From assembly GCF_004801415.1 (NCBI RefSeq), contig NZ_SSNX01000001.1:806001-870000 (forward strand): DNA of 64,000 nucleotides, written 5' to 3'. Source of the DNA: Deinococcus sp. KSM4-11. GTDB lineage: Bacteria > Deinococcota > Deinococci > Deinococcales > Deinococcaceae. Below, piece after piece: positions 19,454 to 28,322 of the stretch. The position numbers and the translations under genes are program-made. Position 1 is the stretch's first letter, and each line of letters opens with the position of its first letter. The notes beneath the pieces were generated by a model. It made no database searches and was not told where the DNA came from. It saw only the letters and a list, made by a program, of their open reading frames with translations.

Positions 19454-21027
19454 CAGTTGCCCTGATCTTCTTTCCACGAGTTCAGAAGGTCACCCATGGT
19501 CGGAAGGGAGGACGAGTCGAGGGCCGCCCTCATGTTGGGAAGAAGACTCGACAGGATGTTTGCGTCGTAGCAGACTTTGGCGTCGGTCGATCCGCAGTAC
19601 CCCACCTTCGCGGTGCCTGCGAGCGAGGCAGGTGGATTGGTTGCGTCTGACTTGGTACCGGTCTCGATAATGACCCCGCCCGCGAATGAACCGGCGCTCC
19701 CATTGATCTGAACCGACTGGTCGTTTCCGATGATGTACAACAGGCCCTTGAAGCCGCCACTGTTGAGGTTGATGGTGATGCAGCTCGGATTGTTGGCGGC
19801 GCAATTGATCGCCGGCACGTTCACCACGAGGATGCGCGGCGTATCACAGGGCGTCAGGCTGAGCTGACCCCCGTTTAAACTGGTGGGTTCGAGCCATTGC
19901 ACCTTGCTGTCCGTGGAGCCAGAAGGGCACAGATCGCTGGTGGTAATCGCTTTGGTCAGCGTGCTGTCCGCGAGGTCGCCCCTGAACTTGGTTTTCGATT
20001 CACCGAACGTGGCATCAAACAGTTTTGAGGGATCGGTGGAAAGGTAGCCACACGTGTAGACGGTGCAGCTCGACCCAGCCTGCCCTTTGGCATCAGGGGA
20101 CGACAGGTAGCTCAGGATGGCGGGCACTTCCGTGGTGACAGCCAGTTTGGCGGGGCTCGACAGAGGCACCGGTTGGGCTGTGACCGTGGTTTTCTTGCCG
20201 CTAGTGGTGGCAACATTGATGATTTCGTTGACCGCGCTCAATTCGACCGCACCCGTCGCGGTGTCAACCTTCGTGACCTTGTACAGGGCGTCACCCTTGT
20301 AGTAGTTGGGATCCGTGGCCGGATCCGGAGCATAGGTAACGTTGTCGCCCACCTTGGGGAGGGTGGCCAGCGGCCACGTCACCGCATAGACGGCCGGGCT
20401 GGAGGGGGACACGCAGTTGCCTCCGCTCGACTCTGCGCAGGTGACCACACTGCCTGTTCCCACAGCGCCTGTGGTTCCAACGATGTTGGCGCCCCCGCTG
20501 ACTGTGCTTCCTCCGGTCGTGGCGAGGGCACCCGCCGTCGCGTCTTTGAGGGTACTCGCCGTGATGAGGTAGGACAGGAGGATGGTGCGCTTGCCGCCGG
20601 TACCTCCGGATCCAACTGATTTCAATTCCACAGTTGAACTGCCTTTGGTACTTGCCGTGACAATAAATGTGCCGCCGGCGACCGTGCCTTTGGATGTGGC
20701 CAGATTTCCCGTGCCGTTCAGACGATCGGCGAGGTCAGCCGCCACATCATTGGTCAGCGAATCCCGATAGAGCTTTCCAGTCGAGGCCAGACCGTACTTG
20801 GCCACCGTCTGGGTGGGCGTGATCAGCGCGGAGATCTTGGCCATTGCCCGCTCAAGACCTGCGTTCGCGGCGTAGAACGCCGGTATTTTTTGTGCCTCGG
20901 CGGTGACGGTCTGCCGGGCGGAAAGAGCAAAGGTGGAGGCAACGACCAGAATCACGCCGATGAGCACAGCCATCGCGAGCACGGTCACCAGGACAAACCC
21001 TTGTGTTGTCGATCGGCCCCTGTGCAT
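19453..21027 (-). CDS. PilX-like minor pilin / pilus assembly protein
   Basis: 524 residues, first gene of the operon. Leader QG|FVLVTVLAMAVLIGVILV lacks Glu+5 (Thr there), as usual for PilX/GspK-type tip pilins. FYAANAGLERAMAKI is the typical PilX stretch after the helix. The large Cys-containing beta-rich body is much longer than a normal PilX (about 150-200 residues), so it may carry an adhesin or tip domain. GGGGGAACC precedes the ATG. Base composition is clearly poorer in GC than flanking host genes. Confidence 0.85.
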   Translation of the reverse strand: MHRGRSTTQGFVLVTVLAMAVLIGVILVVASTFALSARQTVTAEAQKIPAFYAANAGLERAMAKISALITPTQTVAKYGLASTGKLYRDSLTNDVAADLADRLNGTGNLATSKGTVAGGTFIVTASTKGSSTVELKSVGSGGTGGKRTILLSYLITASTLKDATAGALATTGGSTVSGGANIVGTTGAVGTGSVVTCAESSGGNCVSPSSPAVYAVTWPLATLPKVGDNVTYAPDPATDPNYYKGDALYKVTKVDTATGAVELSAVNEIINVATTSGKKTTVTAQPVPLSSPAKLAVTTEVPAILSYLSSPDAKGQAGSSCTVYTCGYLSTDPSKLFDATFGESKTKFRGDLADSTLTKAITTSDLCPSGSTDSKVQWLEPTSLNGGQLSLTPCDTPRILVVNVPAINCAANNPSCITINLNSGGFKGLLYIIGNDQSVQINGSAGSFAGGVIIETGTKSDATNPPASLAGTAKVGYCGSTDAKVCYDANILSSLLPNMRAALDSSSLPTMGDLLNSWKEDQGN

Positions 21028-21480
21028 ATGGTTCCCCCTTCGGCTCATCCAGCACAATGCGCGGTTTTTCACGTTTTTGCCACACCCACTTGGGGTGAGA
21101 AAGATGTTAAGAAGCAGTATGAGCCTCCATCAATCTCACACCCGCACTGAGTTCACACCCAGTAACAGGCAGGCCCCATCACCCTTCAACAGCTGGAGGG
21201 TAAGGATTCAATCGCGTGCGAAACGCTACAGCGATCTCGGAAGGAAGTTCCCCTGAAAGGTGTATACCCCATTCCCGTGGGCATGGATGTGAGCTGCCGT
21301 CACTCCCACACACTCAGCGTCAGCCAGGGCGGGGCGATCGACTGGGACGGAATGATGCCGCAGGAGGACCGATTCTCGCCTGACTCAGGACTCAACCAGG
21401 AGAGGACGCAGCTGAATCCAGTCAGACCAACAGCAGGACGAACCCCCACCAGATGCAGGTGGGGGTTCAGGGCACGAGGA
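21028..21480. other. Non-coding stretch upstream of the pilin operon
   Basis: 453 bp with no credible gene. It holds the pilin-operon promoter region, a decayed copy of the GC-rich hairpin repeat (21314-21336, right arm only) and a terminator hairpin at 21441-21467. Confidence 0.6.
21441..21467 (-). terminator. Hairpin after lipoprotein paralogue B
   Basis: 10-bp perfect stem AACCCCCACC / GGTGGGGGTT, 7-nt loop, 14 bp past the stop codon. There is no long T-run, so termination strength is uncertain. Confidence 0.6.
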
Positions 21481-22263
21481 TTACCGGAACTGGAAGAACG
21501 TCGGCACCATCGCCGTGGACGCCTTCACCGCCTGGGTGTTGACGGGCGGCGCGGGGAAGCCCCCCAGGATGAAACTCTCGGGCAGCGTTTCATCCTTGGC
21601 CGTGGTCGTGACCTTCGAGCCGGTGCCGGAGGTCGTGAAGGAGTGGAAGTTCCAGCCCTTGTGATACGAGATCTTCGCAACCGTGGTGATCGTGGTCGTC
21701 GTGCCGTCGCCATTCTGGAACGTGCAGGTCTCGTTCATGTCGATCGTGGCTGGACCGTTGGCGTAATCGAAGCTGTACCCCGTCGTCAGCGTCAGCGTCG
21801 GCGTGCCCGCCGGCCGAAGGGACAGGAAGACCTTGGTGATGGCCTTGCTTTCAGCGGAGAACACGATCTCGGGGATGATCTTGAACTTGGAGATGTCGCT
21901 GTACGTTCTCGGACCCGTGCAGCCGGGCTGCTGGGGACTGATCGTCGGCGTCTGGAGTTGAGCGTCCAGCTGGGCCTGCGTGGTGGTCAGCGTGAAGGTG
22001 TTGTCCGCCTGAATGGTAGTGGACGCCAGCGGGGTCTGGACCAGCCCCGTCTGATCGGAGTAGGAGTTCGAAAGCATGGTGAGCGTGCCGCCGGCCGCGT
22101 CGGTTTCCTTGTACCCGGCTTCGCTGACTTTTACAGTGCCACTGAGGGACAGGGACAGCGGATCGCCGCCTTTTGCAGGGGGATCCACGGTGACGGGGGT
22201 GGTGGTGCAGGCGGTGATCGCCAGACCGAGCATGAGAGTGGGCAGCATGAGGTGGAGTTTCAC
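21481..22263 (-). CDS. GWN-motif lipoprotein, paralogue B
   Basis: 260 residues. Lipoprotein signal (LGLAITAC), then GDPLSLSLSGTVKVSEAG and later ISYHKGWNFHSF; it clearly aligns end to end with the 14955-15743 protein. The GTG at 22263 is chosen because TAGGCT (22271-22276) is 7 nt upstream and it gives a normal basic N-terminus before the hydrophobic core; the longer frame starts before the promoter. Confidence 0.85.
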   Translation of the reverse strand: MKLHLMLPTLMLGLAITACTTTPVTVDPPAKGGDPLSLSLSGTVKVSEAGYKETDAAGGTLTMLSNSYSDQTGLVQTPLASTTIQADNTFTLTTTQAQLDAQLQTPTISPQQPGCTGPRTYSDISKFKIIPEIVFSAESKAITKVFLSLRPAGTPTLTLTTGYSFDYANGPATIDMNETCTFQNGDGTTTTITTVAKISYHKGWNFHSFTTSGTGSKVTTTAKDETLPESFILGGFPAPPVNTQAVKASTAMVPTFFQFR

Positions 22264-22404
22264 AGCGTGGAGCCTACTGGAGCGGGCTGCGCTGCGATGC
22301 CGCACATCACGCACCTCCCTGATGGGGAGGGTAGACACTACTGGGGAGCGGATCCCCCGTCAGGCCACAGAGGGTTCCTAGCCGTTGAGGCCCTATACAA
22401 TCGC

Positions 22405-22433
22405 TCCCTCACTCGGCATCAGCCAGGGCGGGA
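22405..22433 (-). repeat. GC-rich hairpin repeat, decayed copy
   Basis: It retains CATCAGCCAGGGCGGG but the left arm is degenerate, so it no longer forms a strong hairpin. It lies 27 bp past the stop of lipoprotein paralogue C. Confidence 0.6.
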
Positions 22434-22459
22434 ACGCTCTAACGCACGCGATTCCTCAC

Positions 22460-23188
22460 TCAGGGCGTGACGGTGTAATCCGCCGCGCCCCCCGTCACGG
22501 CAACATCCCACGTGTCGCGTGTGTGATCCGTGCCCACCACGTCTTGTTCGCGAAGCACATTCCACCCCGCCTTCAGGTCCACGTCGATCTTCAGCGTCTC
22601 CGACGAATTCTGAAACTCCAACTCGCACTCCCGCTCGCCCTTCACCGTGACATCGTGATCCACATGCACCAGAAGGCCCGTTCGCAGGAAACCTACCTTC
22701 CCGCCTGCAAGTAAGGCTGGAAGCACTTCCGTATACGTGCGTGGTGGACTCCATTGGGCCGTCATCTGGCCCGTGTACTTCGCAGCCGCGGTGTAGAAGA
22801 CCGGCACGCTGTATGTCGCGTCGTTGCTCACCGTGACCGTGTTGACCGTGCAATGCCTGGGATTAACGAGTGGGTCGATCTCCTCTGGCAAGGCCAGGAT
22901 CGGGCCTGTATGTGAGCGTGGCGGAGGCGTGGCGGGCAGCCTCAGCCGGACCTGCTGGCGGGGCAGCATTTCCCCGTAGCTCTCTCCCGTCAGGTTTTGT
23001 TCGGTGTAGATTTCTGCGCCCATCTTGGTGTAAGGATCGGCCGGGCCCGTGATGGTCACGGCGGTCCCCAGGGCCGCCGGGTGCGGGCCGTAGTCGAGGG
23101 TGGCTGGCGCCTCCGGGTAGGGATAGTCCCGGCCGAGTTGGCATGCCGAGAGCACCAGCGGAATGAGCAGCAGGGAAAGACGTCGCAT
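22460..23188 (-). CDS. GWN-motif lipoprotein, paralogue C (divergent)
   Basis: 242 residues. Signal MRRLSLLLIPLVLSAC; a beta-rich body ends with DVDLKAGWNVLRE followed by a short strand, the same C-terminal layout as the other GWN lipoproteins but without the GDPLSL signature. TACAGT (23195-23200) is 6 nt before the ATG. A degenerate hairpin repeat follows the stop. Confidence 0.8.
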   Translation of the reverse strand: MRRLSLLLIPLVLSACQLGRDYPYPEAPATLDYGPHPAALGTAVTITGPADPYTKMGAEIYTEQNLTGESYGEMLPRQQVRLRLPATPPPRSHTGPILALPEEIDPLVNPRHCTVNTVTVSNDATYSVPVFYTAAAKYTGQMTAQWSPPRTYTEVLPALLAGGKVGFLRTGLLVHVDHDVTVKGERECELEFQNSSETLKIDVDLKAGWNVLREQDVVGTDHTRDTWDVAVTGGAADYTVTP

Positions 23189-23238
23189 GCCCGGACTGTA
23201 CTGTGGGGCCGCCCGCGATCCTGCCGCACATGATGACG

Positions 23239-23276
23239 AACCGCCCCGCTCCCAGCACAGGCCGGGGCGGGGCGGT
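23239..23276 (-). terminator. GC-rich hairpin repeat acting as terminator
   Basis: AACCGCCCCG and its complement CGGGGCGGT enclose a CAGCACAGG-like loop. It sits 27 bp after the stop of the pilin/TM2 fusion gene and belongs to the repeat family found throughout 21-33 kb. Confidence 0.75.
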
Positions 23277-23302
23277 CAGACTGAGTGGTGATTTTCAGGG
23301 CC

Positions 23303-24028
23303 TCACGGCTGGGTGATCACCCGACCGTTGTTCAGGGTCACTGCGATCCTTGGTACGAGAGGGTTACTGGCATCGATAGAGCAGTTCGTCACGTAATCCG
23401 GGCGCGTGACCGGCACCGTGGTCACGCAGGGCCCTGACTTCAACTTGCCGTCAAGGGCATCGATCATGGCCGCTGTTTTCACCTGACGCGCGTACGCCTT
23501 GCCGCCTGTCTCGAAGGCCCGAGTCCGTGCGCCCATCAGGTTAGGGATAAGGATGGCGCTGAGAATGCCGACCTGGAGAACGAATCCCAGAACAATGTGG
23601 CCGCCGATCAGCACCCATTTCAATGTGTTATCGATCGGCTTCCCGATGGATCCACGCGCAAACTCAGCGGCGTAAGTGTTGCGGTAGTGCACCATCGTGC
23701 CGATCGCGATGAGCAGTGAGACCAAGCTCACCAGCGACCCGACTCCGGGCGTGGCCACCATGAGCAGGCCGGTGACGACACCGCTAGCCAGGGCGATGCC
23801 AATCCACCCAAAATGCCAGCCGATCCGGTTGATGTACGTGAACCCGCTGCCCAGGAAGAAGAAATTCAGGAAGAAGCCGAGCCAGTAGTTCGGCTCCTTG
23901 ACCGGTGTAGCGGACGGAGTGGTTCCCGGTCGCGGGTCTTCCGGCCAGTGGGACGCGGCTCCCTTCTGGGCGCGATAGCGCTCCTCGGCTTCAATACGGC
24001 CTTTGGCTTCATTGTTGAGATCTGTCAT
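23303..24028 (-). CDS. TM2-like membrane protein fused to a pilin-like domain
   Basis: 241 residues. The N-terminal 40 are charged; residues about 47-130 hold TM2-like hydrophobic segments (NYWLGFFLNFFFLGSGFTYIN and on); a further helix near 150-170 continues as VGILSAILIPNLMGARTRAF. This is the typical end of a type IV pilin helix (AILIPNL..AR.RA), followed by a small Cys-containing pilin-like C-terminal domain (GPCVTTVP...TNCSID). There is no prepilin cleavage site, so this would be a membrane-tethered pilin-like domain. Confidence 0.7.
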   Translation of the reverse strand: MTDLNNEAKGRIEAEERYRAQKGAASHWPEDPRPGTTPSATPVKEPNYWLGFFLNFFFLGSGFTYINRIGWHFGWIGIALASGVVTGLLMVATPGVGSLVSLVSLLIAIGTMVHYRNTYAAEFARGSIGKPIDNTLKWVLIGGHIVLGFVLQVGILSAILIPNLMGARTRAFETGGKAYARQVKTAAMIDALDGKLKSGPCVTTVPVTRPDYVTNCSIDASNPLVPRIAVTLNNGRVITQP

Positions 24029-24139
24029 GGAACACTCATGTTAGGTGAGATCGCTTCGCTCCGTTGCTGCACTTGAGTGGCGCGAAGTCTTGCTCCTTCA
24101 AGTCCAGCCAGATTGAGCAACGAAAGGAAACCCAAACAG

Positions 24140-24176
24140 AAAAAGCCCCACCCCAGCATCAGCCAGGGCGGGGCGG
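24140..24176 (-). terminator. GC-rich hairpin repeat acting as terminator
   Basis: On the - strand: GCCCCGCCC...GGGTGGGGC followed by TTTTT, 12 bp after the stop of the anchor-L/HYR protein. The loop carries the family sequence (CATCAGCC on the + strand). Confidence 0.8.
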
Positions 24177-24187
24177 TAAAGAGGTGC

Positions 24188-26173
24188 TCAGCGGAAGTTG
24201 AACAGGGCCTTGTGCACCGAACCGTCATTCAGCGTGACGGTCAACAGGCGGCAGGTGTTCGCCCAGGCCTTATCGGTCTTCCAGACGTAGTTGTACATCT
24301 TGCTGCCCGGATCGTAGGACAGGCTGCTGCCGCCCGCCGTCACCGTCTGCTCGATGTCATCCACCGGTGCCGTCTGGTTGCACGGCACCAGCGCGGAGGT
24401 GGGCGAACCGGCTGCGAAGATGTTCAGGCCGTAGTTTCCACCCAGAGAGAATTTGATCGGAATCGCCTGGCCCGCCTTGACGGTGTTCACCATCGGCAGG
24501 TTGTCCACCGGCTGGAAAAAGCCCGCGAACGGGTACTGCACGCTGTATGAGACGGTGGTGGTCTGGGTGTTGCCAGAGGTGTCCTTGGCCGTGACCGTGA
24601 ACGTCTTGATGCCAAAGGTCGCGGTGTCGATGGGGATGCCGCTCGGCACCGTCCCGACGCAGCTGGCCAGCGCCGTCTCATCCGCGCAGCTGTAGGACGA
24701 GGCCACCACCTGGTTCAGGCTGTAGACCGCGCCGTTCGTAGGCGTCACCAGCGAGATCGTCGGCTTGATGCTGTCCACGACCTTATACGTCACGGTCGTG
24801 GTCTGCTCGTTCCCACTCGTGTCCTTGGCCGTGACCGTGAAGGTCTTCGGGCCGAGGGTCGACGTGTCGATGGACGCGCCGCTATCCACCGTACCGGTGC
24901 ACGAGGCGATCCCCACCGTGTCCGTGCAGGTGTACTGCGCCTTGACGATCTGGTTAGGCGCGTATGTGGCGCCGTCCACTGGCGTGGTCAGCGTGATGGT
25001 CGGCTTGGTGGTATCGACGACCTTGACGGTGAACTGGCCGCTCGCGGTCAGGCCGCCGCTGTCGGCGACGCTGCACTTGACGGTGACCGTCTGGCCCAAG
25101 GCCACGCTCAGCGGGGTGGTCTGGTCGCACTTGACCTTCGGAGTGAGGTCGCCGTCCTGCACGTCCGACGCGGTAACGGTAAAGGGCACGCTCAGCGGAT
25201 TCGGGCCGGTCGCCTCGACAGTCTGATCCGCAGGCAATGTCAGGACGGGGCCGTTGGGGTTGGTGGTGCTGAAACTGCCCGCCTGAATCATGACCCAGGA
25301 GTTGAGCGCGTTATCCCCCATATCCGCGATGGCGAGCTTGGCGTGGTTCACCACACCAGGGTTCACCTTGGCACTGCACGTCAGCACCGTGGTCAGACCG
25401 TCAGCCTGGGTTTCGTTGGTGAGGGGACCACTGACGGTGTTATTGCGGAACAGCGCCGGGTTCTTGGTCGTGTTGATGGTATTGACGGTGACAGGCACGG
25501 GGGCGGGGGGGCTGCCGGTGAAGCCGGGCACCATGGCGCAGTTGACGCCGTTAATGTAGAAGCCGAACGCGTCGTTGTACTCGGTCTTGACCCACTCCAG
25601 GTACTCTTCGGACGCGAAGACGTAACTGAAGTACACGAGGTCTTTGGTGGGCACGAAGTCGAACTGCAGCACCGAAGCGTCGTAACTCGCGCCAGGATCT
25701 GGGGCACCGGCAAGTTGGGCGGACGTTTTGGCCAGGGCCAGCAGGTCACTGTCGCCTGCAGTGTTGTAGCTGTCTGACGCCCCGACGAGTGGGCTTGCCT
25801 GCGTGGGTGCGTTGAGGTTGTTGGGGCCCACCACCGAGGCCGCGCTGCCGGAACTGAGGATGACGCCCTTGTCGAACAGGAAGGCAGCGGTACCACCGGT
25901 GAAGGTGCCCGAGGCGGCGGGGGCACCGGTGAGTGTGGCGTTGCTGACGGTCACACCGGCGCCGACCAGGGTGTTGGCCAGGGTGGTGGCGTTGGCAGGG
26001 TTTGAGGCCGTTGAGGGCGTGACGACGATGCTGCCAGTGGATTGGGCGTGGAGCGCGCCTGCGGTGAGGTGGACGGCCGCGCGCTGCTGGGCGGCAGAGA
26101 GGGGCTGTGCAGGTTGCTGGCTGCAGGCGGCGAGCGTGAGTGACAACAGAGCAAGAATGGGTGTGACCTTCAA
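24188..26173 (-). CDS. Choice-of-anchor-L lipoprotein with Ig-like repeats and PxKF C-terminus
   Basis: 661 residues. Lipoprotein signal (LLSLTLAAC). Residues about 50-330 form a choice-of-anchor-L domain (TLANTLVGAGVTVSN, GVILSSGSAASVVGPN, YFSYVFASEEYLEWV). An HYR domain (VEATGPNPLSVPFTV) and two Ig-like repeats (TTKPTITLTTPVDGATY and SIKPTISLVTPTNGAVY) follow. The C-terminal 115 residues contain IPIKFSLGGNYGLNIF (PxKF-type domain). The start is TTG 26173 with GGGGGG upstream; no better start matches the signal peptide. A cell-surface or secreted adhesin-like protein; partner unknown. Confidence 0.85.
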   Translation of the reverse strand: MKVTPILALLSLTLAACSQQPAQPLSAAQQRAAVHLTAGALHAQSTGSIVVTPSTASNPANATTLANTLVGAGVTVSNATLTGAPAASGTFTGGTAAFLFDKGVILSSGSAASVVGPNNLNAPTQASPLVGASDSYNTAGDSDLLALAKTSAQLAGAPDPGASYDASVLQFDFVPTKDLVYFSYVFASEEYLEWVKTEYNDAFGFYINGVNCAMVPGFTGSPPAPVPVTVNTINTTKNPALFRNNTVSGPLTNETQADGLTTVLTCSAKVNPGVVNHAKLAIADMGDNALNSWVMIQAGSFSTTNPNGPVLTLPADQTVEATGPNPLSVPFTVTASDVQDGDLTPKVKCDQTTPLSVALGQTVTVKCSVADSGGLTASGQFTVKVVDTTKPTITLTTPVDGATYAPNQIVKAQYTCTDTVGIASCTGTVDSGASIDTSTLGPKTFTVTAKDTSGNEQTTTVTYKVVDSIKPTISLVTPTNGAVYSLNQVVASSYSCADETALASCVGTVPSGIPIDTATFGIKTFTVTAKDTSGNTQTTTVSYSVQYPFAGFFQPVDNLPMVNTVKAGQAIPIKFSLGGNYGLNIFAAGSPTSALVPCNQTAPVDDIEQTVTAGGSSLSYDPGSKMYNYVWKTDKAWANTCRLLTVTLNDGSVHKALFNFR

Positions 26174-26383
26174 CTGGTACCCCCCGGTACGATGAGAGAC
26201 GAGATGTCGTCCACCCACGCGTGGCATGGGTGAAACCAAGATCCTGAGCTGCTCCTGGGTTTGAGGAGAGGCTAATGTTGAGCTCATGGAATAAGTGGTC
26301 ATTCGCACACTTTTTCTGGTGATGTACTGAAATGCAGATCACAGTAATTAACACACAAAGTGCCTTGAGACACTAAAACCAGA

Positions 26384-26421
26384 AAACGCCCCACCCCCAG
26401 CCGCAAGCAGAGCGGGGCGCA
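26384..26421 (-). repeat. GC-rich hairpin repeat without an upstream gene
   Basis: On the - strand the hairpin GCGCCCCGC...GGGGTGGGGCG is followed by TTTT. No gene on that strand ends here, so it either blocks antisense transcription from the 26513 gene or marks a lost gene. Confidence 0.6.
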
Positions 26422-26512
26422 CTGGCGCGCCGCCTCATCAATCCTTCACCAACTGCACGCCTGCTGGAGGTGCGGCACCCCCCACACGACGTCCACCCTA
26501 ACGTGAGAAAGT

Positions 26513-27178
26513 ATGAACATCCTGCCTCTCAGCGTCGGTGCCGCCCTCGTCCTCTCCCTCGGCCTGGTCGCCTGTGGAACCTCCACCACCGGCCTCCCTT
26601 CACCGGATCCCGCCGGCCTGACCAACAAAGTCAGCGGCACCATTTCAGACTGGACATACGGCGCGGGCACTATCGAAGCGCAGGCCCGACCCACACCGAG
26701 CGACGCGTCGACCTACGTCAAGCTCTCCTCGGCCACCGTGAACGCTGACGGCACCTTCAGCCTCACCCTGCCTACGGTGGACGCCGTGACGCCCTACCTC
26801 AATACGTTCCAGCAGACCCCACGCACGGGGTGCACCGGCGTCTTCACGCAGAGCGTGAAGACCGCCCGCCAGTTCAGCATCAACACCTATGCCCTGAAGA
26901 AATCCGATGGCTCCGTTATCGGCTATCTGGTTGAGAACAACCCGGACGCGGGCACCACCCGGAAAGTCGGGGATTATTACATCACTCACTTTTACGCGGA
27001 TCAGGCCTTTACAGCCACGGGGACGTTGGATTGCCCGGACAGCAAGATCACGCTCAGCCTGAATCTGAAACAGGGCTGGAACACGGCCGTGACCACAACG
27101 AACGCGGTGAGCACCGATGGCAAGGCAACGGCCGTGACCATCCGGACGGTGGCCAAGCTGCCAGTCACGAAGTTCTGA
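26513..27178 (+). CDS. GWN-motif lipoprotein, paralogue D
   Basis: 221 residues. Signal with lipobox LGLVAC; a beta-rich body; the C-terminal LNLKQGWNTAVTTTN places it in the same family as the lipoproteins at 14955, 21481 and 22460. It is the only member on the + strand. TAACGT (26499-26504) is 8 nt before the ATG. A strong hairpin repeat follows 20 bp after the stop. Confidence 0.82.
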   Translation: MNILPLSVGAALVLSLGLVACGTSTTGLPSPDPAGLTNKVSGTISDWTYGAGTIEAQARPTPSDASTYVKLSSATVNADGTFSLTLPTVDAVTPYLNTFQQTPRTGCTGVFTQSVKTARQFSINTYALKKSDGSVIGYLVENNPDAGTTRKVGDYYITHFYADQAFTATGTLDCPDSKITLSLNLKQGWNTAVTTTNAVSTDGKATAVTIRTVAKLPVTKF

Positions 27179-27198
27179 AGACGACCGACTGAGACGAC

Positions 27199-27240
27199 AA
27201 ACCGCCCCGCTCCCGGCACAGGCCAGGGCGGGGCGGTTTG
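27199..27240. terminator. GC-rich hairpin repeat, bidirectional terminator
   Basis: AAACCGCCCCG / CGGGGCGGTTT, perfect 11-bp arms with an interior CCAGG mismatch region. It sits between the + strand lipoprotein and the convergent response regulator and would serve both. Confidence 0.85.
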
Positions 27241-27271
27241 GCTGCTCCTCTAGATGTGACCTTCAAGCGCC

Positions 27272-27697
27272 TCAGTCAGCGGCCTGACGCGCCACCTGAC
27301 ACCGCCGCCAGTACCGCACGAAATCCTCCACCTCCCTCAGAAAAGACGGGAAGCTCGTCTCCTTGACCAGGTACGAACTCGCGAACAGGCTGTACGCCAG
27401 CTCGACATCCGCCGGATTGGTCGACGTCGACAGCATCACCACCGGCATGTTCTGCAAAATGGGGTCACTTTTGATGGTTCGCAGCACTTCGAACCCGCTC
27501 ATCAGGGGCATGTTGACATCCAGCACCACGACGTCCGGACGCTCGGCATGTGGATCGCGCAGACACGCCAGGGCCGCCGCGCCGCTCTGCCGGGTGGTGA
27601 GGGACACGTGGTTCGCGTACTCACTGAAGGCCTCGCGGGCCAGATCCAGATCGACCGGATTGTCATCGACCAGCAGAACCCGCAGGGAGGGAGGCAT
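27272..27697 (-). CDS. Single-domain (CheY/Rcp-like) response regulator
   Basis: 141 residues, receiver domain only. Acidic pair DDNPVD near residue 11, phospho-acceptor Asp in VVLDVNMPLMSG, Ser/Thr in MLSTSTNPADV, Lys in YLVKETSFP. The DDNP.D...A.EAF and closing FVRYW features match Rcp1-type regulators, which pair with phytochrome-like or hybrid kinases. No kinase gene is nearby. It is followed upstream by a small helical protein that could be a partner. Confidence 0.9.
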   Translation of the reverse strand: MPPSLRVLLVDDNPVDLDLAREAFSEYANHVSLTTRQSGAAALACLRDPHAERPDVVVLDVNMPLMSGFEVLRTIKSDPILQNMPVVMLSTSTNPADVELAYSLFASSYLVKETSFPSFLREVEDFVRYWRRCQVARQAAD

Positions 27698-27718
27698 ACG
27701 TGCGGTGATGATAGGGGG

Positions 27719-27955
27719 TCAGGGTTCACCTGTGGCGGCGTCACCGTGGATCAGGTGCTGCTCGACGATCTGGATCTGCTGGGCGAGGGTCATCACGACC
27801 TGCTGAATGACCTCCCCGGTGCCGAGGCGCACGGCCGCAGTGAAGGCGGTCTGGGCCTCCAGCCAATCCGCCTGCAACTGTTCGAGGATGACCAGCAGGT
27901 CATCGCGGTTCGTGGGGAGCGTACCTTGCCACCGCTCGAGCTCCTCCGTATCCAT
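27719..27955 (-). CDS. Small helical protein next to the response regulator
   Basis: 78 residues, almost wholly helical, acidic, with a conserved-looking LEQLQADWLEAQTAF stretch. TACACT lies 5 nt before the ATG (leaderless). It is only 21 bp upstream of the response regulator and in the same direction, so the two are probably co-transcribed. Function unknown. Confidence 0.6.
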   Translation of the reverse strand: MDTEELERWQGTLPTNRDDLLVILEQLQADWLEAQTAFTAAVRLGTGEVIQQVVMTLAQQIQIVEQHLIHGDAATGEP

Positions 27956-28065
27956 AGCTGAGTGTAGGGAGCGCCGGCGCCTACCACGAGCTCCATGAAG
28001 TAACGCTCCACCTAACTCTAAGAGGGTTGGAAGTCGCGCTGGACATCGCCGCTGGGCTTGCCGAG

Positions 28066-28110
28066 AAAACGCCCCGCCTCCGACACGAGGCCGGGGGCAG
28101 GGCGGTGTTT
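28066..28110. repeat. GC-rich hairpin repeat
   Basis: AAAACGCCCCGCC...GGCGGTGTTT hairpin of the same family, 110 bp upstream of the 27955 start and 213 bp past the stop of the 28323-28712 gene. The 28111-28322 interval shows no credible gene. Confidence 0.6.
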
Positions 28111-28322
28111 GGTCAGAGATGTCCGATAGCTCCAGAAACGCGTTCAGCCGTCAAGCAGAGGCGATCAGGCCATATACGGACGGGATTACGGCCTTCACGG
28201 TGAGCACCCAGGTGGGACACACCCTTGGGTTTGAGCAATCATCTCGCACGAGACGTGAACACCGCGGTGGTCAGGAAGTCAACGCCAGTCGTGAATGCCC
28301 AAGGGGCTGGAATTGCTGGAGT

